From Haloterrigena salina JCM 13891 (lineage in GTDB: Archaea > Halobacteriota > Halobacteria > Halobacteriales > Natrialbaceae): a stretch of 64,000 nucleotides of DNA. Each line of letters begins with the position of its first letter. Position 1 is the stretch's first letter. The stretch spans positions 222,265-286,264 of the forward strand of contig NZ_AOIS01000037.1 of the NCBI RefSeq assembly GCF_000337495.1. The letters are read 5' to 3'. Positions 61,297 through 64,000 of this stretch are shown in pieces. The notes under the pieces are model-generated. The model was not told the DNA's origin, ran no database searches, and saw only the letters and a list, made by a program, of their open reading frames with translations. Made by a program: the position numbers and the translations under genes.

Positions 61297-62231
61297 ATGA
61301 CCGTCGTCGTCCCGCCGAACGTGGTCAGCGGGGGCGGTCCGGAGCTGGTCAGTGAGATTCGCGACCGTCGACCCGAGATCGACCTCGAGCACGCCGACGA
61401 CGACGAGGTGCTCGAGGCGGTGGCCGACGCCGAAGTCCTCGTGACCAGCCGGCTCCCTGAGGACGTGCTGGACGCGGCCGAGAACCTGCGCTGGGTGCAG
61501 GCGCTCAGCGCGGGCACCGACGAGTACGAGTACGACGCCCTCGCCGCCCGGGACGTCGCCCTGACGTCGGTCTCGGGTATCCACGCGAAGCCGATCGGCC
61601 AGCAGGTACTGGGGTATCTGCTCCACTTCGAACGGCGGTTCGATCGGGCGATCGCCAAGCAGCGCCGACGCGAGTGGGAGCGCCACGGCGGCCGCGAGCT
61701 CGGTGATCGAACGATCGGTATCGTCGGCGTTGGTGCAATCGGCTCACAGGTGGCCGACTACTGCACGACCTTCGACGCTCGCGTCGTCGGGACGAAACGC
61801 GATCCGTCCGACGCGCCCGCGGCGCTGGACGCCGTCTACGGACCGGACGATCTCGAGTCCGTCCTCGCGGTCAGCGACTACCTCGTCCTCGCCTGCCCGC
61901 TGACCGACGAGACCCGCGGACTGATCGACGCCGACGCGCTGGCGGCGCTTCCCGACGACGCGGTGCTCGTCAACGTCGCCCGCGGCGAGGTCGTCGAGCA
62001 GTCGGCGCTCGTCGACGCGCTCGAGGCGGGCGAGCTCGGCGGCGCCGCGCTCGACGTCTTCGAGGAGGAGCCCCTTCCCGACTCGTCGCCGCTGTGGGAC
62101 CGCGACGACGTGCTCGTGACGCCCCACATGGCGGGCTCGACCCCCACTACTGGGAGCGGTGCGCCGACGTCTTCCTGCGAAACTTCGACCGGTTTCAGGC
62201 GGGCGAGCCCCTCGAGAACCGCGTCGTCTGA
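61297..62231 (+). pseudogene. D-2-hydroxyacid dehydrogenase with a late frameshift
   Basis: Starts MTVVVPPNVVSGGGPELVSEI. GIVGVGAIGSQVADYCTTFDARVVGTKRD near residue 145 binds NAD. LVNVARGEVVEQSALVDALEAGELGGAALDVF near 225 holds Arg and the structural motif. VTPHMAG near 280 holds the catalytic His. Just after, at 62138-62147, a run of five C appears where six would keep the frame. Adding one C gives HYWERCADVFLRNFDRFQAG and a normal end at 62231 (311 residues). As read, the frame runs on to 62406 in non-coding style. It is either a real -1 frameshift or a sequencing error. Confidence 0.8.
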
Positions 62232-62571
62232 ACGCCTTTTTGGCCGACCCGGGAATCGATGCGGTGTCGTTCACGATGACTCACGTCACACTCGAGTGGC
62301 ATCTGTATCGAATCGGTTCGATTTCACCAAATATGATTTTTCGTCCCGTAACGCGCCCGCCCGAACCGCGTCTCTCAGCGGCCGAATCGCTATTCGAACT
62401 CGATAACATCGCCTCGAGAATCCGCGCGAGTACCGCCGGTCGTTCCGGCGAGACGCGCGACCGCTGGGACTCCCACGAGATATTGACGCTCGTGACTGTT
62501 ATCGGACGTGACGCCTACAGAACAATGCTGGCCCGTTGATTAATGGTCGTCTCTCCCGAACGAGTGGGTGG
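62232..62571. other. Intergenic region
   Basis: 340 bases without a credible gene. It includes CACCAAATATGATTTTTCGTC near 62327-62347, an AT-rich block, and GTTGATTAATGGTC near 62535-62548, about 30 bases before the zinc-ribbon gene, which probably holds its promoter. Confidence 0.35.
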
Positions 62572-62715
62572 ATGGGGGTCGTTACGAAAATTAAGCAGTT
62601 CGTCGGCGACGAGGGAGAGCTCTACGAGTGCCGGAACTGCGGCGAGAAGTTCAACCACGAGCCCGAGGCGTGTTCGACCTGCGGCTCGACGGAAATCGCT
62701 CACTACGAGTTCTGA
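62572..62715 (+). CDS. Tiny rubredoxin-like zinc-ribbon protein
   Basis: A 47-residue ORF starting MGVVTKIKQFVGDEGELYEC. CRNCGEKFNHEPEACSTCGS has two CxxC knuckles 12 residues apart, the pattern of small haloarchaeal zinc-finger proteins. It ends AHYEF. It stands alone between the hydroxyacid dehydrogenase and msrA. Its roles in related species are described as regulatory but are not settled. Confidence 0.75.
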   Translation: MGVVTKIKQFVGDEGELYECRNCGEKFNHEPEACSTCGSTEIAHYEF

Positions 62716-62815
62716 GCGGGGCCGACGGTGGGCGGGCGGTTAGTCGACCAACGCACGGGCGCACAGCGACGGGTCCGGCGACGAACGCATCCGTCTCGAG
62801 CCCCTCGGTCCGAGT

Positions 62816-63490
62816 ATGGCCGATTCGAACGCGAGCCGGACGGCGTCGACGATCCAGTCCCTCGAGCGCGACGCCGGAACGGTGCCGCCGAGCGAGACGG
62901 AGACGGCGACGTTCGGCGCGGGCTGTTTCTGGGGTCCTGACGCGCGGTTCGGCGCGCTCGAGGGCGTCGTCCGAACGCGCGTCGGCTACGCCGGCGGCGC
63001 GACGCCGGAGCCCAGCTACTACGCGCTCGGCGACCACACCGAGGTCGTCCAGCTCGAGTACGACCCGGACGAACTGTCGTACGAGGACCTGCTCGAGACC
63101 TACTGGTCGACCCACGACTGGGCGTCGACGGCGCCGAAACGCCAGTATCGAAGCGTCGTCCTCGCAGGCGACGACGATCAGTACGAGACCGCCCTCGGTC
63201 AGCGGACCGCGCTCGAGGACCGGGCCGGACGGTCGGCCGCGATCGACGTCGAACGGCTCGAGTCGTTCACCCGGGCCGAGGAGTACCACCAGAAGTACGA
63301 ACTTCGCTCGACGCCGATCGTCGGCGACGAACTCGAGGCGCTGTACGGCGACGCGTTCGTCGACTCGACGGTCGTCGCCCGACTGAACGGGTTCGCCGCC
63401 GGACACGGCGATCCGGCCCAGCGGGACGAACTGCTGGCGGCGCTCGACCTCCCGCCGACGGTGCGGATGGAGCTCCGACGACGGTTCTGA
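62816..63490 (+). CDS. msrA: Peptide methionine (S)-S-oxide reductase MsrA
   Basis: A 224-residue protein. TATFGAGCFWGPDARFGALEGVVRTRVGYAGG near residue 30 is the MsrA signature with the catalytic Cys in GCFWG. HTEVVQLEYDP near 75 and AEEYHQKYEL near 152 complete the family. There are no C-terminal recycling cysteines, so thioredoxin-like reduction of a single-Cys type is likely. It repairs oxidised methionine. An acidic head precedes the core. Confidence 0.92.
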   Translation: MADSNASRTASTIQSLERDAGTVPPSETETATFGAGCFWGPDARFGALEGVVRTRVGYAGGATPEPSYYALGDHTEVVQLEYDPDELSYEDLLETYWSTHDWASTAPKRQYRSVVLAGDDDQYETALGQRTALEDRAGRSAAIDVERLESFTRAEEYHQKYELRSTPIVGDELEALYGDAFVDSTVVARLNGFAAGHGDPAQRDELLAALDLPPTVRMELRRRF

Positions 63491-63609
63491 CGGATAGACG
63501 ATTTCGGCAGCGCGTGCGATCGCGGTCGCGGCAGCTTCTCGTTGCGGCCCGCGGCCTCGAGTCGACCGTTAATCGTCCTTATTTGTATCTCGGGGCCGAA
63601 CGACCGGCT

Positions 63610-64000
63610 ATGACCGGCGACGACCGATACAAGGTGTTCGGAGTCTACCTCTCGGCGCCAGTGACCGACGCGCTCGAGGAGCATCTCTACGACGAAGCGG
63701 GCGTCCTCGACGTCGAGGCCTACTTCGAGGAGACCGCGGATTCGGTCCCCGTCGGCGATCCGGGCGCCGATGCGACCGACGACCTCGTCGCGGGCGTGCT
63801 GGACTCCTTTGCCGACCTCTACGACCGGGCGGATTTCGCGGCCGCCGAACGGACCGCTCCCGACGCGTTCGATCTCGTCCACCTCGCGGCCGACCCGACT
63901 CGAGTCGCCGACGTTCGCGAGCGGTTTCGGGCCGCCGCCACCATTCAGGACGCCGATCTGCGGACTGTTCAGACGGCGATTCTCGGCGCCCACCTCGAGG
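63610..64000 (+). CDS. Protein of unknown function, cut by the window end
   Basis: 130 codons are visible, starting MTGDDRYKVFGVYLSAPVTD. The segment is helical and acidic (DDLVAGVLDSFADLYDRADF, VADVRERFRAAATIQDADLR) with no recognised motif. Only the N-terminal part is seen, so neither family nor length can be given. GTTAATCGTCCTTATTTG at about 63570-63587 may supply its promoter. Confidence 0.6.
   Translation, partial: MTGDDRYKVFGVYLSAPVTDALEEHLYDEAGVLDVEAYFEETADSVPVGDPGADATDDLVAGVLDSFADLYDRADFAAAERTAPDAFDLVHLAADPTRVADVRERFRAAATIQDADLRTVQTAILGAHLE

Noticed and set aside
1-64000. tRNA, rRNA or CRISPR arrays
   Set aside because: I looked for T-loop sequences, rRNA-like conserved stretches and regularly spaced direct repeats and recognised none. 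A covariance-model search could still find a missed small RNA.

Overview
The window is chromosomal DNA from a halophilic archaeon (class Halobacteria). Base composition is high in G+C, the proteins are strongly acidic, and TATA-type boxes lie 22-32 bases upstream of several starts, which gives leaderless or nearly leaderless transcripts. Start and stop codons commonly overlap as ATGA, GTGA or TGATG. Clear haloarchaeal markers are ribosomal protein L21e, RNA polymerase subunit Rpo4/RpoF, a KsgA/Dim1 dimethyltransferase, a bacterio-opsin-activator-type HTH regulator and a complete-looking halophilic gas vesicle locus. The flavour resembles Natrinema/Haloterrigena-type genomes, but that placement is an inference.

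Layout. 0-6.7 kb: metabolic genes on the minus strand (methyltransferase fragment, creatininase-family amidohydrolase, quinone-reductase-like MDR, SHOCT membrane protein, Gfo/Idh oxidoreductase, secreted GH3 glucosidase). 7.5-9.0 kb: a less GC-rich unit bracketed by an inverted repeat, with a winged-helix regulator and two small membrane proteins. 9.2-17 kb: nitroreductase, a two-gene MetE-like methionine synthase, HemK2 methylase, MscS channel, then the information-processing operon rpl21e-rpo4-DUF655-ksgA, interrupted by a pair of inverted repeat elements. 17-26 kb: Bat-type HTH, cystathionine synthase family enzyme, a class I terpene-synthase-like protein on the minus strand, MBL hydrolase, DoxX, GNAT, a DEDD exonuclease in a lower-GC island, and MutS. 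26-31.6 kb: a membrane-anchored double-HTH protein and a DUF4129/DUF58 membrane operon.

31.6-39.8 kb is the gas vesicle locus: gvpA-gvpN-gvpO leftward and gvpF-G-H-(I-position protein)-J-K-L-M rightward. It lacks gvpC and the regulators gvpD and gvpE. It carries an unusually long 328-residue protein at the gvpI position and a 54-codon ORF overlapping gvpJ. CHY and zinc-ribbon proteins flank it. 40-46 kb holds a second Gfo/Idh enzyme, a zinc alcohol dehydrogenase and small haloarchaeal proteins of unknown function.

46-55 kb is a respiratory formate dehydrogenase locus: a TorD-type chaperone and an HdrA/MvhD-like polyferredoxin on one strand, and the Tat-exported molybdoenzyme, four-cluster ferredoxin, small membrane protein and cytochrome b on the other. 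A 25-codon leaderless upstream ORF is coupled to the catalytic gene. 55-61 kb holds fatty-acid beta-oxidation genes (acyl-CoA dehydrogenase with paired palindromic operators, thiolase, enoyl-CoA hydratase, double-hotdog MaoC protein). The right end has a frameshifted D-2-hydroxyacid dehydrogenase, a tiny zinc-ribbon protein and MsrA.

Two repeat families thread through the window. One is a hairpin-containing element with copies near 2.86, 15.2-15.6, 57.1 and 59.5 kb. The other is a TAGTTGGTA-type terminal repeat at 7.56, 9.03 and 56.59 kb. No rRNA, tRNA, CRISPR array or transposase gene was recognised.
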